From DATBDM01 sp036269915 (GTDB lineage Bacteria > Actinomycetota > Thermoleophilia > Solirubrobacterales > Solirubrobacteraceae), in assembly GCA_036269915.1 (NCBI GenBank), contig DATBDM010000116.1:1-24706 (forward strand): DNA of 24,706 nucleotides. Direction: 5' to 3'. The notes below the pieces were generated by a model that saw only the letters and a list, made by a program, of their open reading frames with translations, did no database searches and was not told the origin of the DNA. The position numbers and the translations under genes are program-made. Position 1 is the first letter of the stretch. Each line of letters begins with the position of its first letter. Below, piece by piece: positions 13,585 to 23,348 of the stretch.

Positions 13585-15206
13585 GCTACGACGCGATCGT
13601 GGTCGGCGCCGGCCACAACGGCCTCACCGCCGCCGCCTACCTCGCCCGCGCCGGCCTGAGCGTGTGCGTGCTCGAGCGCCGCCACCTCGTCGGCGGCGCG
13701 TGCGTGACCGAGGAGCTGTGGCCGGGGCGCCGCGTCTCGCGCGCCTCCTACGTGGTCTCGATGCTCCAGCCCAAGGTCGTCGCCGACCTCGAGCTGGGCC
13801 GCTTCGGCTACGAGCCGATCCCGCTCGACCCGCCGTTCGCGACGTTCGCCGCCGACGGGACGCCGATGCTCTTCCACAACGACACAGCGGCGATGCAGGC
13901 GTCGATCGGCCGCGTGTCGCCCCACGACGCCGCCGCGATGCCGGGCTTCGAGGCGCTGCTCGAGCGCACCGCCGAGGTGCTACGCCCGCTGATGCTCAAG
14001 CCGCCGCCGGCGGTCGGCTCGCACCGCCCGGCGGACCTGCTGGAGCTGGCCCGCGAGGCGGGCCGCGCCCGCGGGCTCTCGCGGCGCGAGGTCTCGGACC
14101 TCTACCGCGTGCTGACCATGTCGGTCGGCGACCTGCTCGACGAGTGGTTCGAGAACGACGCGCTCAAGGGCTCCTACGCCTCCACGGGCGTGGTCGGAGT
14201 CTGGGCCGGGCCGCGCACCCCCGGCACCGCGTACAACCTGCTCCATCACGAGCTCGGCGAGCTCAACGGCGTCTCGGGCGCCTGGGGGCACGTCAAGGGC
14301 GGCATGGGCGCGATCTCCGAGGCGATCGCCGCGAGCGCCCGCGCGGCCGGCGCCGAGATCCGCACCGAGGCGCCCGTCGCGTCGATCGACGTCGCCGGCG
14401 GGCGGACGACGGGCGTGACGCTCGCCTCCGGCGAGACGCTGCATGCGCCCGTCGTGCTCTCTGGCGCGCACCCGCGCACGACGATGCTCGACCTGGTCGG
14501 CGCCGAGCACCTGCCCGACGAGGTCGCGGAGGACATGCGCCGCTACCGCTCGCGCGGCGGGTCGGTGAAGGTCAACTGGATCCTGTCCGAGCCGCCGCGC
14601 TTCGAGCGGCTCTCCGAGGCCGAGAACGAGGCGCTGCTGCACACGAGCCTTGCGATCGCGCCGTCGATCGACCAGCTCGAGCGGGCATGGCAGGACGCGA
14701 CCCGCGGCGTTCCGGCCGAGCAGCCCTACATCGAGGTCGAGGTGCCGACGAGCATCGATCCGTCGCTGACCGACGACGGCACGACCGTGATGACGATGTT
14801 CACCCAGTACGGCCCGCACGACGAGGCGGGCTGGCCCGACGGCGCGCGCGAGGCCTACGCGCAGCGCTGCCTGGCGATCCTCGCCGAGCACGCCCCGAAC
14901 GTCACCGACGCCGTGCTCCAGCACGAGGTGCTCGCACCGCCCGACCTCGAGCGGATCTTCGGGCTCCAAGGCGGCTCGATCTTCCAGGGCGAGCAGGGCC
15001 TCGACCAGATGGCCTTCATGCGCCCGGCCGCACTGCTGGCGCGCTACGCCACTCCGGTCGGCGGCCTCTACCTGTGCGGGGCGGGAACGCACCCGGGCGG
15101 CGGCGTGATGGCCGCGTCCGGCCACAACGCGGCGCAGCGGGTGCTGCGCGACCGGCGGCGGAAGCGGTTCGTCGCGCGAATCCGGCGCCAGCCGGTCAAG
15201 GCTTGA
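13581..15206 (+). CDS. FAD-dependent oxidoreductase, PYROXD2/phytoene-desaturase-like
   Basis: A 541-residue flavoprotein of the COG1233 group. The N-terminal dinucleotide fold YDAIVVGAGHNGLTAAAYLARAG is followed by VLERRHLVGGAC. The C-terminal FAD block GGLYLCGAGTHPGGGVMAASGHNAAQ is complete. Inner blocks VKGGMGAISEAIAASARAAGAEI and GTAYNLLHHELGELNG are typical of PYROXD2-like members rather than true carotenoid desaturases. No carotenoid gene is nearby. The tail is strongly basic (RRRKRFVARIRRQ). The GTG start overlaps the Rieske stop (GTGA), so the two are coupled and probably act in one pathway. Substrate unknown; amine or C-C dehydrogenation is plausible. A paralogue lies at the right end of the window. 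Confidence 0.9.
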   Translation: MSYDAIVVGAGHNGLTAAAYLARAGLSVCVLERRHLVGGACVTEELWPGRRVSRASYVVSMLQPKVVADLELGRFGYEPIPLDPPFATFAADGTPMLFHNDTAAMQASIGRVSPHDAAAMPGFEALLERTAEVLRPLMLKPPPAVGSHRPADLLELAREAGRARGLSRREVSDLYRVLTMSVGDLLDEWFENDALKGSYASTGVVGVWAGPRTPGTAYNLLHHELGELNGVSGAWGHVKGGMGAISEAIAASARAAGAEIRTEAPVASIDVAGGRTTGVTLASGETLHAPVVLSGAHPRTTMLDLVGAEHLPDEVAEDMRRYRSRGGSVKVNWILSEPPRFERLSEAENEALLHTSLAIAPSIDQLERAWQDATRGVPAEQPYIEVEVPTSIDPSLTDDGTTVMTMFTQYGPHDEAGWPDGAREAYAQRCLAILAEHAPNVTDAVLQHEVLAPPDLERIFGLQGGSIFQGEQGLDQMAFMRPAALLARYATPVGGLYLCGAGTHPGGGVMAASGHNAAQRVLRDRRRKRFVARIRRQPVKA

Positions 15207-15240
15207 CAGGCGATCGCGGGCCAACGGAGGATCGGAGCAC

Positions 15241-16548
15241 GTGCACCCGAAGGAGCGCCCTTCCGCAGTGACACGCCGGTCGCTGCTCGCCCGAGCCGGC
15301 GGGCTGGCGCTCACGGCCGGCGCCGGCGCCTCGCTCGCGGGCTGTGAGAACACGACCACGCCGGTTGCCGTCGCAGGCGCGGGCGGCTCCGGCAAGGGGA
15401 TCCTCGGCGATCCGACGGCCGGAGGCCCGGTCGACGCCTCGGGCATCCCGCTCGCACGGCGCGACTACCCGGTCACCTTGCCGCGCGTGAACGACCAGGT
15501 GGCGTCGGGCGCGAAGCCCGAGCGCGGCGGCGAGCTGCACGTCTACAACTACGCCGACTACCTGAACCCGGCCGTCCTGAAGGCGTTCGGCAAGCAGGAG
15601 GGCGTGAGCGTCCGGGTGACCACGTTCCAGTCGGTCGATGAGGCGTTCTCGAAGCTGTCATCGGGACGGCTGACCTTCGACGTCATCTTCTCCTCGCCCG
15701 ACCAGCTGTCGCGGCTCGTCGGCCGGCGGCTGATCCAGCCACTCAACTTCGAGCTGGTCCCGAACCTCGAGCGCAACGCCTGGAGGGAGCTGCACGACCC
15801 GTTCTACGACCGCGGGCCGCGCTACAGCGTCCCGTACACCGTCTACACGACCGGGATCGGCTGGCGCAAGGACAAGCTCTCCTTCGACCCGTCCAAGCTC
15901 GACCAGCCGTGGGACGCGTTCTGGGAAGCGGGCAGTGCGCGCGGCCGCGTCGGGATTCTCGACGACTCCCGCGAGGCGCCCGGCATGGCGCTCATGCGCC
16001 GCGGCGTCACCGACCTCAACACCGAGGACCCGGCCCTGATGAAGCAGGCGCTGAGCGACCTGCAGGCGCTCGACCAGCGGGTGCGCGTGAAGGTCTCGAT
16101 CTCCGAGTACGAGACGCTGCCGGCCGGGCGGATGTGGCTGCACCAGTCGTGGTCGGGCGACCTGCTCAACGCGGTCATCTCCTACCTGCCCAAGGGCACG
16201 AGCCCCGAGGTGCTCGGGTACTGGTACCAGGCGGCCGGCGGCCCGATCTTCAACGACTGCATCTGCGTCGGCGCGGGCGCCGAGAAGCCCGTGATCGCCC
16301 ACCGCTTCCTCAACTACCTGCTCGACGACAAGGTCGCCTACGACAACTTCGTCGGCTACGTCGGCTACCAGCCGCCGCTGAACGCGATCGACGCGAACCT
16401 GCTGTTCAAGCGCGGCATCGTCCCGGAGAGCCTGCGCTCGACGGTGGTGACCCACGAGGCCTACGCGAACGGCAACGCGTACCTGACGCTGTCGTCCGCC
16501 GGGCAGCAGCTGTGGGACTCGACGTGGGCGACCTTCCGCAACGGATGA
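15241..16548 (+). CDS. ABC importer substrate-binding lipoprotein, PotD-like (spermidine/putrescine family)
   Basis: A 435-residue extracytoplasmic binding protein. The N-terminus has a twin-arginine start (TRRSLLARAG) and a lipobox SLAGC with the acylated Cys at C35. Export by Tat or Sec and then lipid anchoring are predicted. A linker of about 60 residues leads into the periplasmic-binding fold at ELHVYNYADYLNPAVLKAF, which matches the PotD opening block (YNW-EY). DVIFSSPDQL, YSVPYTVYTTGIGWRKD and HQSWSGDLLNAVISYLPKG are further family blocks. The key aromatic of PotD (Trp) is Tyr in YNYADY. The GTG start has GGAGG ten bases upstream. The substrate is likely a small cation, but not necessarily a polyamine. 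Confidence 0.92.
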   Translation: MHPKERPSAVTRRSLLARAGGLALTAGAGASLAGCENTTTPVAVAGAGGSGKGILGDPTAGGPVDASGIPLARRDYPVTLPRVNDQVASGAKPERGGELHVYNYADYLNPAVLKAFGKQEGVSVRVTTFQSVDEAFSKLSSGRLTFDVIFSSPDQLSRLVGRRLIQPLNFELVPNLERNAWRELHDPFYDRGPRYSVPYTVYTTGIGWRKDKLSFDPSKLDQPWDAFWEAGSARGRVGILDDSREAPGMALMRRGVTDLNTEDPALMKQALSDLQALDQRVRVKVSISEYETLPAGRMWLHQSWSGDLLNAVISYLPKGTSPEVLGYWYQAAGGPIFNDCICVGAGAEKPVIAHRFLNYLLDDKVAYDNFVGYVGYQPPLNAIDANLLFKRGIVPESLRSTVVTHEAYANGNAYLTLSSAGQQLWDSTWATFRNG

Positions 16549-17453
16549 ACCGGCGCGGAGGGCGCATCTGGCCGCTGCTCGCCCTGCCCGGCACGGCGTG
16601 GCTCTCCGCGTTCTTCCTCGTGGCCTTCTACGCAATCGTCTGCGTGGGGCTCGGCAACGTCACCGAGCTCTACCAGCCCGTCCCGCACTGGAACCCGCTC
16701 GACTGGAACGTCGGCTACCTGTTCCAGGGCGTCTCGGACGTGTTCCCGGGCGGTCAGACCTGGCCCGTCGTAGTGCGCACCGTGCTCTACGTGGCGATCG
16801 CGGTCGTGCTGTCGCTCGCGATCGGCTACCCCGTCGCGTACTACGCCGCCCGCCACGCGGGCCGCCACCGCGGACTCGTGCTCACGCTGCTCGTGCTGCC
16901 GTTCTGGATCTCGTACCTGATGCGGATGTTCGCCTGGACGAACCTGCTCGACACCGGCGGCTACGCGGACCGGGTCCTGAGCGTGCTGTCGATCGACTCG
17001 CTGCTGCGCTCGCTCGGGCTGCTCGACAGCGGCGGCTGGCTCGGCGGCCAGGCGATCACCGTCGTGCTCGCGCTCGTCTACGGCTACGTGCCGTATCTGA
17101 TCCTGCCGCTGTACGCCTCGCTGGACCGGATCGACCAACGGCTGATCGAGGCCGCGCGCGACCTCGGCGCGCCGCCCTCGGGCGCGTTCCGGCGCGTCGT
17201 GCTGCCGCTCTCGCGGCCGGGGATGCTCGGCGGGCTGGTCCTGATCGCGCTGCCGATGTTCGGCGACTACTACACGCCGGACCTGATGTCGGGCTCGCCG
17301 CAGACGAGCATGATCGGCAACGTCATCAACGGCTACGTGCAGGGCGGGCCGCAGAAGTCGCTGGGCGCGGCGCTGACGCTGCTGCTCGCCGCGGGGCTGC
17401 TCGTGCTGATGCTCTACTACCTGCGCTCGCTGCGCTCGGAGCGATACACGTGA
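16545..17453 (+). CDS. ABC importer permease, PotB-like
   Basis: A 302-residue inner-membrane permease with about six membrane segments. The ATPase-coupling EAA loop is EAARDLGAPPSGAFRRVVLPLSRPG (about 200-224). Blocks LPFWISYLMRMFAW and FGDYYTPDLMSG are characteristic of the PotB/PotH group. It overlaps the binding-protein stop by ATGA and the next permease by GTGA, so the four transporter genes are tightly coupled. Confidence 0.93.
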   Translation: MNRRGGRIWPLLALPGTAWLSAFFLVAFYAIVCVGLGNVTELYQPVPHWNPLDWNVGYLFQGVSDVFPGGQTWPVVVRTVLYVAIAVVLSLAIGYPVAYYAARHAGRHRGLVLTLLVLPFWISYLMRMFAWTNLLDTGGYADRVLSVLSIDSLLRSLGLLDSGGWLGGQAITVVLALVYGYVPYLILPLYASLDRIDQRLIEAARDLGAPPSGAFRRVVLPLSRPGMLGGLVLIALPMFGDYYTPDLMSGSPQTSMIGNVINGYVQGGPQKSLGAALTLLLAAGLLVLMLYYLRSLRSERYT

Positions 17454-18327
17454 GCGCGCTGCGCAACCCGTGGGGCAAGCCGCGCGGCCTGGCGCTCGTG
17501 ACCTGGCTCTACGTCGCCTGGTCGATCGTGCCCGTGCTGCTGGCGATCCGCTTCGCGTTCAACCAGGGCCGCTCGCGCACGGAGATGCAGGGCTGGTCGC
17601 TGCGCTGGTTCTGGCAGGACCCGGTCCTGAGCGTCTTCCACGACCCGACGCTGCTCTCGGCGCTGCGCCAGAGCCTGGTGCTCGCCGCGCTGGCGATGCT
17701 GATCGCGGTGCCGCTCGGGACCGCGCTCGCGCTCGGGCTGCAGCGCTGGCGCGGGCCGGCGTCCGGTCCGGTCAACGTGCTCATGCTGCTGCCGCTGGTG
17801 ACCCCGGAGCTGGTCTTCGCGGTCGGCATGTTCCTGCTCTTCACGACCGCGTTCTCGTTCATCGGGCTCGGGACGCCGGCGCAGGTGATCGGCCACGTCA
17901 CGTTCTCGGTCTCGTTCGTCGTGCTGATCGTGCGCGGGCGATTGGCGACGATCGGGCCCGACGTGGAGGAGGCGGCGGCCGACCTCGGCGCGCCGCCGCA
18001 CGAGATCGTGCGGCGGATCCTGCTGCCGCTGCTCGCGCCGGCGATCGCGGCCTCGCTGCTGATCGTCTTCGCGCTCTCGATCGACGACTTCGTGGTCGCC
18101 CAGTACCTCGCGTCGGGTGCCGACACGACGACGGTGCCGATGCGCATCTACGCCCAGGCGCGCGGCGCGCCGACGCCCGCGCTCAACGCGCTGGCGACGA
18201 TCATGCTTGCGGTCACGCTGCTCACGCTCGCGCTCGCCTACTTCGTGCTGCGGGCGGTCAACCGCGGCGCGCGCAAGGGCGCCGCGCTCGAGCAGCTGGC
18301 GACGCTCGACACCGGGAGCCCGATCCG

Positions 18328-18331
<4 letters not shown>
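17450..18331 (+). CDS. ABC importer permease, PotC-like
   Basis: A 293-residue inner-membrane permease, the partner of the PotB-like subunit. About six membrane segments are seen. The EAA loop reads EEAAADLGAPPHEIVRRILLPLLAPA, and SIDDFVVAQYLASG and TTVPMRIYAQARG match the PotC/PotI group (cf. SFDDFVVSFF and TLPLKIYSMV). The C-terminal 25 residues past the last helix are basic then acidic and unassigned. The GTG start is set by the 4-bp overlap with the upstream gene. Confidence 0.93.
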
Positions 18332-19413
<1,082 letters not shown>

Positions 19414-19424
19414 GCCGCCCGCGG

Positions 19425-20078
19425 TCAGACCAGCGGCGGCAGCTCGGCGTCGATGCCGAGGTCCGCGCCGACGGCCGCCCAGATCTCCAGCCGCGCGCGC
19501 TCGAGCGGCATCAGCGGATCGTCGTTGAGCACGCGCACGCCGTAGCCGTCGATCAGCGCGAGCAGCCGGTCGGCGCTGCGGCCCGCGTCACCGGGCCGGA
19601 ACTCGCCGCCGGCCATGCCGGCGGCGATCGCCTCGCCGAACCACTCGCGCATGCGGGCGTAGAGCCGCGCCGCCGTCGGGCGCAGCTCCGGGTGGCGCGT
19701 CGCACGCAGCCACAGCTCCACCCACAGCACCCAGTCGTCGCGCAGGTCGCCCGGCAGCGGCAGGCACTGGTCGATCATCGCGGCGAGGCGCACGGCGGCC
19801 GACGGGTCGTCCTCGGCGCTGCGGATGCGCGCCGTGCCGGCGTACTCGTAGGAGTGCTCGAGCGCCTCCGCCAGCAGGGCGTCGCGGGTCGCGAAGTGGT
19901 AGGAGACCAGCGCCGCGGAGACGCCGGCGTCGGTCGCGATGCGCGCGAGGCGCACGTCGTCGATCCCCTCGCGGGCGATCAGCCGCACGGCAGAGGCGAG
20001 GATGCGCTCGCGCGCGTTCGGGCGGGTCGGGGTCGCGGGCGTCGAGATGCCCCGGACCCTTCCAGATGGCCCGCGCAT
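19425..20078 (-). CDS. TetR-family transcriptional regulator (BetI-like C-terminus)
   Basis: A 217-residue repressor-type regulator. The N-terminal TetR helix-turn-helix runs from ARERILASAVRLIAREG to GVSAALVSYHFATRDALLAEALEH (about 24-75). The C-terminal half (WVELWLRATRHPELRPTAARL, FRPGDAGRSADRLLALIDGYGV) resembles the ligand domain of BetI-type regulators. This is the widespread TetR_C_6 group, so it does not prove a choline ligand. Start choice is uncertain: ATG as given, or a TTG two codons earlier; neither has a ribosome site. It sits between the two operons and diverges from the acyl-CoA dehydrogenase gene with 26 bp between starts, so it probably controls that gene and perhaps the whole locus. 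Confidence 0.9.
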   Translation of the reverse strand: MRGPSGRVRGISTPATPTRPNARERILASAVRLIAREGIDDVRLARIATDAGVSAALVSYHFATRDALLAEALEHSYEYAGTARIRSAEDDPSAAVRLAAMIDQCLPLPGDLRDDWVLWVELWLRATRHPELRPTAARLYARMREWFGEAIAAGMAGGEFRPGDAGRSADRLLALIDGYGVRVLNDDPLMPLERARLEIWAAVGADLGIDAELPPLV

Positions 20079-20104
20079 CGGCAAGCCGCGCCCCGGAGGG
20101 CGGG

Positions 20105-21262
20105 ATGACCCCCGAGCAGGCCGAGCTGCAGGCCCGCGCCCGCGCCTTCGTCGACGACGTGCTGATCCCGCGCGAGGTCGAGGCCGAGCGCCGCGGCGGC
20201 CGGCTCGACGACGACGCGATCGCCGCGATCCGCCGCGAGGGGCTCGAGCGCCGGCTCGCCGGAGGCCTGCACGCCGTCGAGCACGGCGGCCAGGGCTGGA
20301 CGCCGACCGAGTGGTTCCTCGTCGAGGAGCAGTTCGGGCGCTCCACCAACGCGCTCTCCTGGCACGTGCCGAGCGCCTACAACGTGCTCGCGCAGGGCAC
20401 GCCGGAGCAGATCGACCGCTGGCTGCGCCCGGCCCTGCGCGGCGAGCTGCACGACGCCTACGCGGTCACCGAGGAGCACGCGGGGTCGGACACCTCGGGG
20501 ATCGCCACCACCGCACGGCGGACCGACGCCGGCTGGCGCATCGACGGCGAGAAGTGGTTCGTCACCTACGGCGACGTCGCCGCGGTCTACATCGTCATGG
20601 CCAACGCGCTCGTGGACGGCGAGAAGCTGCCGACGCTGTTCCTCGTCGAGCGCGGGCTGCCGGGGATCGCGGTGGTCGACGACCCGCCGTACACGCACTC
20701 CTATCCGCACGGGCACCCGGCGATCCGCTTCGGCGGCGTCGAGGTCGCCGAGGACGCGGTGATCGGCGGCGTCGGCGAGGGTGACGCGCTGCAGCGCGCG
20801 TGGTTCACCGAGGAGCGGCTGGGGATCGCCGCGCGCGGCTGCGGCGCGATGTGGCGGCTGCTCGAGGAGACGACGGAGTGGGCGCTCGCGCGCGAGCAGG
20901 GCGGTCGCCGGCTGATGGACCACCAGGGCGTCTCGTTCCCGCTGGCGGACTCCGCCGTCGACGCCGCGGCGGGCCGGCTGCTCGGCCTCGAGGTCGCGCG
21001 GCTGCGCGAGAACGGGGAGGACCCGCGCGTCGTGCACGCCAAGGCGTCGATGGCCAAGCTCTTCGTCTCCGAGGCCGCGTGCCGCTGCGCCGACCGGGCC
21101 GTGCAGGCCTTCGGCGGCCGCGGCTACCAGCGCACGAACGTCGCCGAGCGGTTCTGGCGCGAGCTGCGCGTCGACCGCATCTGGGAGGGGACGAGCGAGA
21201 TCCAGCGGCTGATCGTCGCCCGCGCGCTCGAGCACCGCGGGGTGGAGCGCGTCCTGCACTGA
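20105..21262 (+). CDS. Acyl-CoA dehydrogenase family protein
   Basis: A 385-residue flavoenzyme that should oxidise an acyl-CoA at the alpha-beta bond and pass electrons to ETF. The N-terminal helical domain is followed by the FAD block YAVTEEHAGSDTSG (about 119-132) and KWFVTYGDVA. The C-terminal block RVDRIWEGTSEIQRLIVARAL has E361 in the usual catalytic-base place. VQAFGGRGYQR is the family's FAD/dimer block. GGAGGG four bases before the ATG decides this start over an ATG 13 codons earlier that would overlap the TetR gene. One base separates its stop from the CoA-synthetase gene, which suggests the two act on the same acid. Confidence 0.93.
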   Translation: MTPEQAELQARARAFVDDVLIPREVEAERRGGRLDDDAIAAIRREGLERRLAGGLHAVEHGGQGWTPTEWFLVEEQFGRSTNALSWHVPSAYNVLAQGTPEQIDRWLRPALRGELHDAYAVTEEHAGSDTSGIATTARRTDAGWRIDGEKWFVTYGDVAAVYIVMANALVDGEKLPTLFLVERGLPGIAVVDDPPYTHSYPHGHPAIRFGGVEVAEDAVIGGVGEGDALQRAWFTEERLGIAARGCGAMWRLLEETTEWALAREQGGRRLMDHQGVSFPLADSAVDAAAGRLLGLEVARLRENGEDPRVVHAKASMAKLFVSEAACRCADRAVQAFGGRGYQRTNVAERFWRELRVDRIWEGTSEIQRLIVARALEHRGVERVLH

Positions 21263-21263
21263 C

Positions 21264-23348
21264 ATGGAGCTCGGCCGCCTGCTCTCGCCCCGCTCGGTCG
21301 CCGTCGTCGGCGCCTCCGAGCGTCCCGCCTCCTACGGCGGCGAGGCACTGCTGAACCTGCGCCGGGTCGGATACGAGGGCCGGGTCTACGCCGTCAACCC
21401 CGGCCGTGCGTGGGTGCACGGCGTGCCCTGCGTCGCGCGGCTCGACGACCTGCCCGAGGCGCCCGACGCCGTTGTCGTGGCGATCCCCGCCGCCGACGCC
21501 CCGGAGGTCGTCGACGCGGCCGGCGCGCTCGGCTGCGGCGGCGCGGTCGTCTTCGCGGCGGGCTTCGGCGAGGCGACCGGCGGCGCGGCGCTGCAGGCGA
21601 GCCTGGTCGCCGCCGCGAGCCGTCACGGGCTACCCGTCTGCGGGCCCAACGGGAACGGCATCGCCTCGCCCGCGGAGCGGGTCGCGCTGTGGGGCGACGC
21701 GCTCGAGCGGCTCGACCCGGGCGCCGTCGCGCTCGTCACCCAGAGCGGCAACCTCGCGGTCAACGCGCTCGGCTCGCGGCGCGGGCTGCGGCTGCACACG
21801 GTCGTCTCCTGCGGCAACGGCGCGGTGCTCGACGCCGCCGCCTTCGCCGAGGCGCTCGCCGCGCGGCCGGGCGTCCGCTCGCTCGCGCTCTACCTCGAGG
21901 ACGACGGCGACGGCGAAGGCTGGTGCGCGGCGCTCGAGGCCTGCGCGCGCGCGGGCGTCGGCGTCGCGGTGCTCAAGGCCGGCAGCTCCGAGGCCGGCGC
22001 GTCCGCGGCGCGGGCTCACACGGGCGCGCTGGCCGGCGACCAGCGGGTGGTCCGCGCGCTGTTCACCGAGGCCGGCGCGGCGTGGACGCGCTCCCCGCAC
22101 GAGCTGCTCGAGGTGGCCAAGGCGCTCGCGGTCCCCGGCGCGCGGCGCGGCGGTCGCGGCGTGGCGGTGATGACCTGCTCCGGCGGCGACTCCAGCCTGG
22201 CCGCCGACGCGGCCGAGGAGCTCGGCGTGCCGCTGCCCACGCCCGCGCCGGACACGCTCGCGCGCCTGCAGGCGACACTGCCGCCGGCCGCCCGCGCGGC
22301 CAATCCGCTCGACTACACCTCGCTCTTGTGGGAGGACGGCGACGCGCTGTGCGAGCTGGTGCTCGCGCTCGCCGACGATCCCGGCGCCGGGCAGGTGCTC
22401 GTCCTCTACGACGAGGCGGTGACCGGCGACGGCGCCGCGGCGGCGTCGTGGGGTGGCGTGCTCGACGCGGTGCTGCGGGCGGCGGGGACGGCGCCGGTGC
22501 CCGTCAGCGTCGGCTCGACCCTGCCCGAGCTGCTCGGCGACGCCACCGCCAAGCGCCTGCAGGACGCCGGGATGCCCGCGCTCGCCGGGCTGCGGACCGC
22601 GCTCGCCGCGGTCGCAGCGCTGGGCGCGAGCGTGGCCGATCCCGTGCGGATCGCCGACATCGGCGCCGCCGCCCGCCGCGCGGCCGCCGGCGCCCCCGCC
22701 CGCTGGTACTCCGAGCACGAGGCCAAGGCGCTGCTGCGCGCCGCCGGGCTACCGGTCGTCCCCGGCCGGATCGCGCGCGACGCGCAGGACGCGGTCGCGG
22801 CGGCGGCCGAGCTCGGCGCCCCCGTGGCGCTCAAGCGCTGCGCACCCGGCCTGCGCCACAAGAGCGAGCACGGCGGCGTGCTGCTCGGGCTGAGCGCGCC
22901 GGCGGCGATCCGCGCCGGCTTCACGCGCCTGCGCGAGGGCGGGGAGGTGCTGGTCGAGGCGATGGCGCCGGCGGGCGCCGAGCTGCTCGTCGCCGCGCGC
23001 GCGGACGCGATCGTGCCGGTGCTGGCCGTGGGCGCGGGCGGGATCTGGGCCGAGGCGCTCGAAGACGTCGCCGTCGTGCCGCTGCCCGCGAGCCCGGCCC
23101 GGGTCGAGCGTGCGCTGCGGGGCCTGCGCGCCGCGCCGCTGCTGACCGGCGGCCGCGGCCGCGAGCCGGTCGACCTCGCTGCCGTCGCGCGCGTCGCCTG
23201 CGGGGTCGGCGCGCTGCTGCTCGAGCACGGGCTCGCGCTGGTCGAGTGCAACCCCGTCTTCGCCCACCCAGGGGGCGCGGTGATCGCGGACGCGCTCGCC
23301 GCCGCGCCCGTCCGCGCCAGACCCACGAGCCAGGAGCCACCCCCATGA
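21264..23348 (+). CDS. NDP-forming acyl-CoA synthetase (ACD/AcdAB fusion), single chain
   Basis: A 694-residue enzyme of the acetate-CoA ligase (ADP-forming) superfamily that makes or uses acyl-CoA with ATP through a phosphohistidine. The order is a CoA-binding Rossmann domain (SVAVVGASERPASYGG), succinyl-CoA-synthetase-like ligase domains (LVTQSGNLA, CGNGAVLD) with the phospho-acceptor His H252 in ARAHTGALAGD, then an ATP-grasp domain from about residue 483 (WYSEHEAKALLRAAGLPVVPG, KHKSEHGGV-like LRHKSEHGG, LVECNPVF). Alpha and beta parts are fused, as in many actinobacteria. The acid cannot be told from sequence. The stop overlaps the next gene in ATGA. Confidence 0.9.
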   Translation: MELGRLLSPRSVAVVGASERPASYGGEALLNLRRVGYEGRVYAVNPGRAWVHGVPCVARLDDLPEAPDAVVVAIPAADAPEVVDAAGALGCGGAVVFAAGFGEATGGAALQASLVAAASRHGLPVCGPNGNGIASPAERVALWGDALERLDPGAVALVTQSGNLAVNALGSRRGLRLHTVVSCGNGAVLDAAAFAEALAARPGVRSLALYLEDDGDGEGWCAALEACARAGVGVAVLKAGSSEAGASAARAHTGALAGDQRVVRALFTEAGAAWTRSPHELLEVAKALAVPGARRGGRGVAVMTCSGGDSSLAADAAEELGVPLPTPAPDTLARLQATLPPAARAANPLDYTSLLWEDGDALCELVLALADDPGAGQVLVLYDEAVTGDGAAAASWGGVLDAVLRAAGTAPVPVSVGSTLPELLGDATAKRLQDAGMPALAGLRTALAAVAALGASVADPVRIADIGAAARRAAAGAPARWYSEHEAKALLRAAGLPVVPGRIARDAQDAVAAAAELGAPVALKRCAPGLRHKSEHGGVLLGLSAPAAIRAGFTRLREGGEVLVEAMAPAGAELLVAARADAIVPVLAVGAGGIWAEALEDVAVVPLPASPARVERALRGLRAAPLLTGGRGREPVDLAAVARVACGVGALLLEHGLALVECNPVFAHPGGAVIADALAAAPVRARPTSQEPPP

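Noticed and set aside
13581..15206. Annotation as phytoene desaturase (carotenoid synthesis)
   Set aside because: Only the generic FAD blocks are shared; no crtB, crtE or other carotenoid gene is near, and the inner blocks fit the PYROXD2-like group better.
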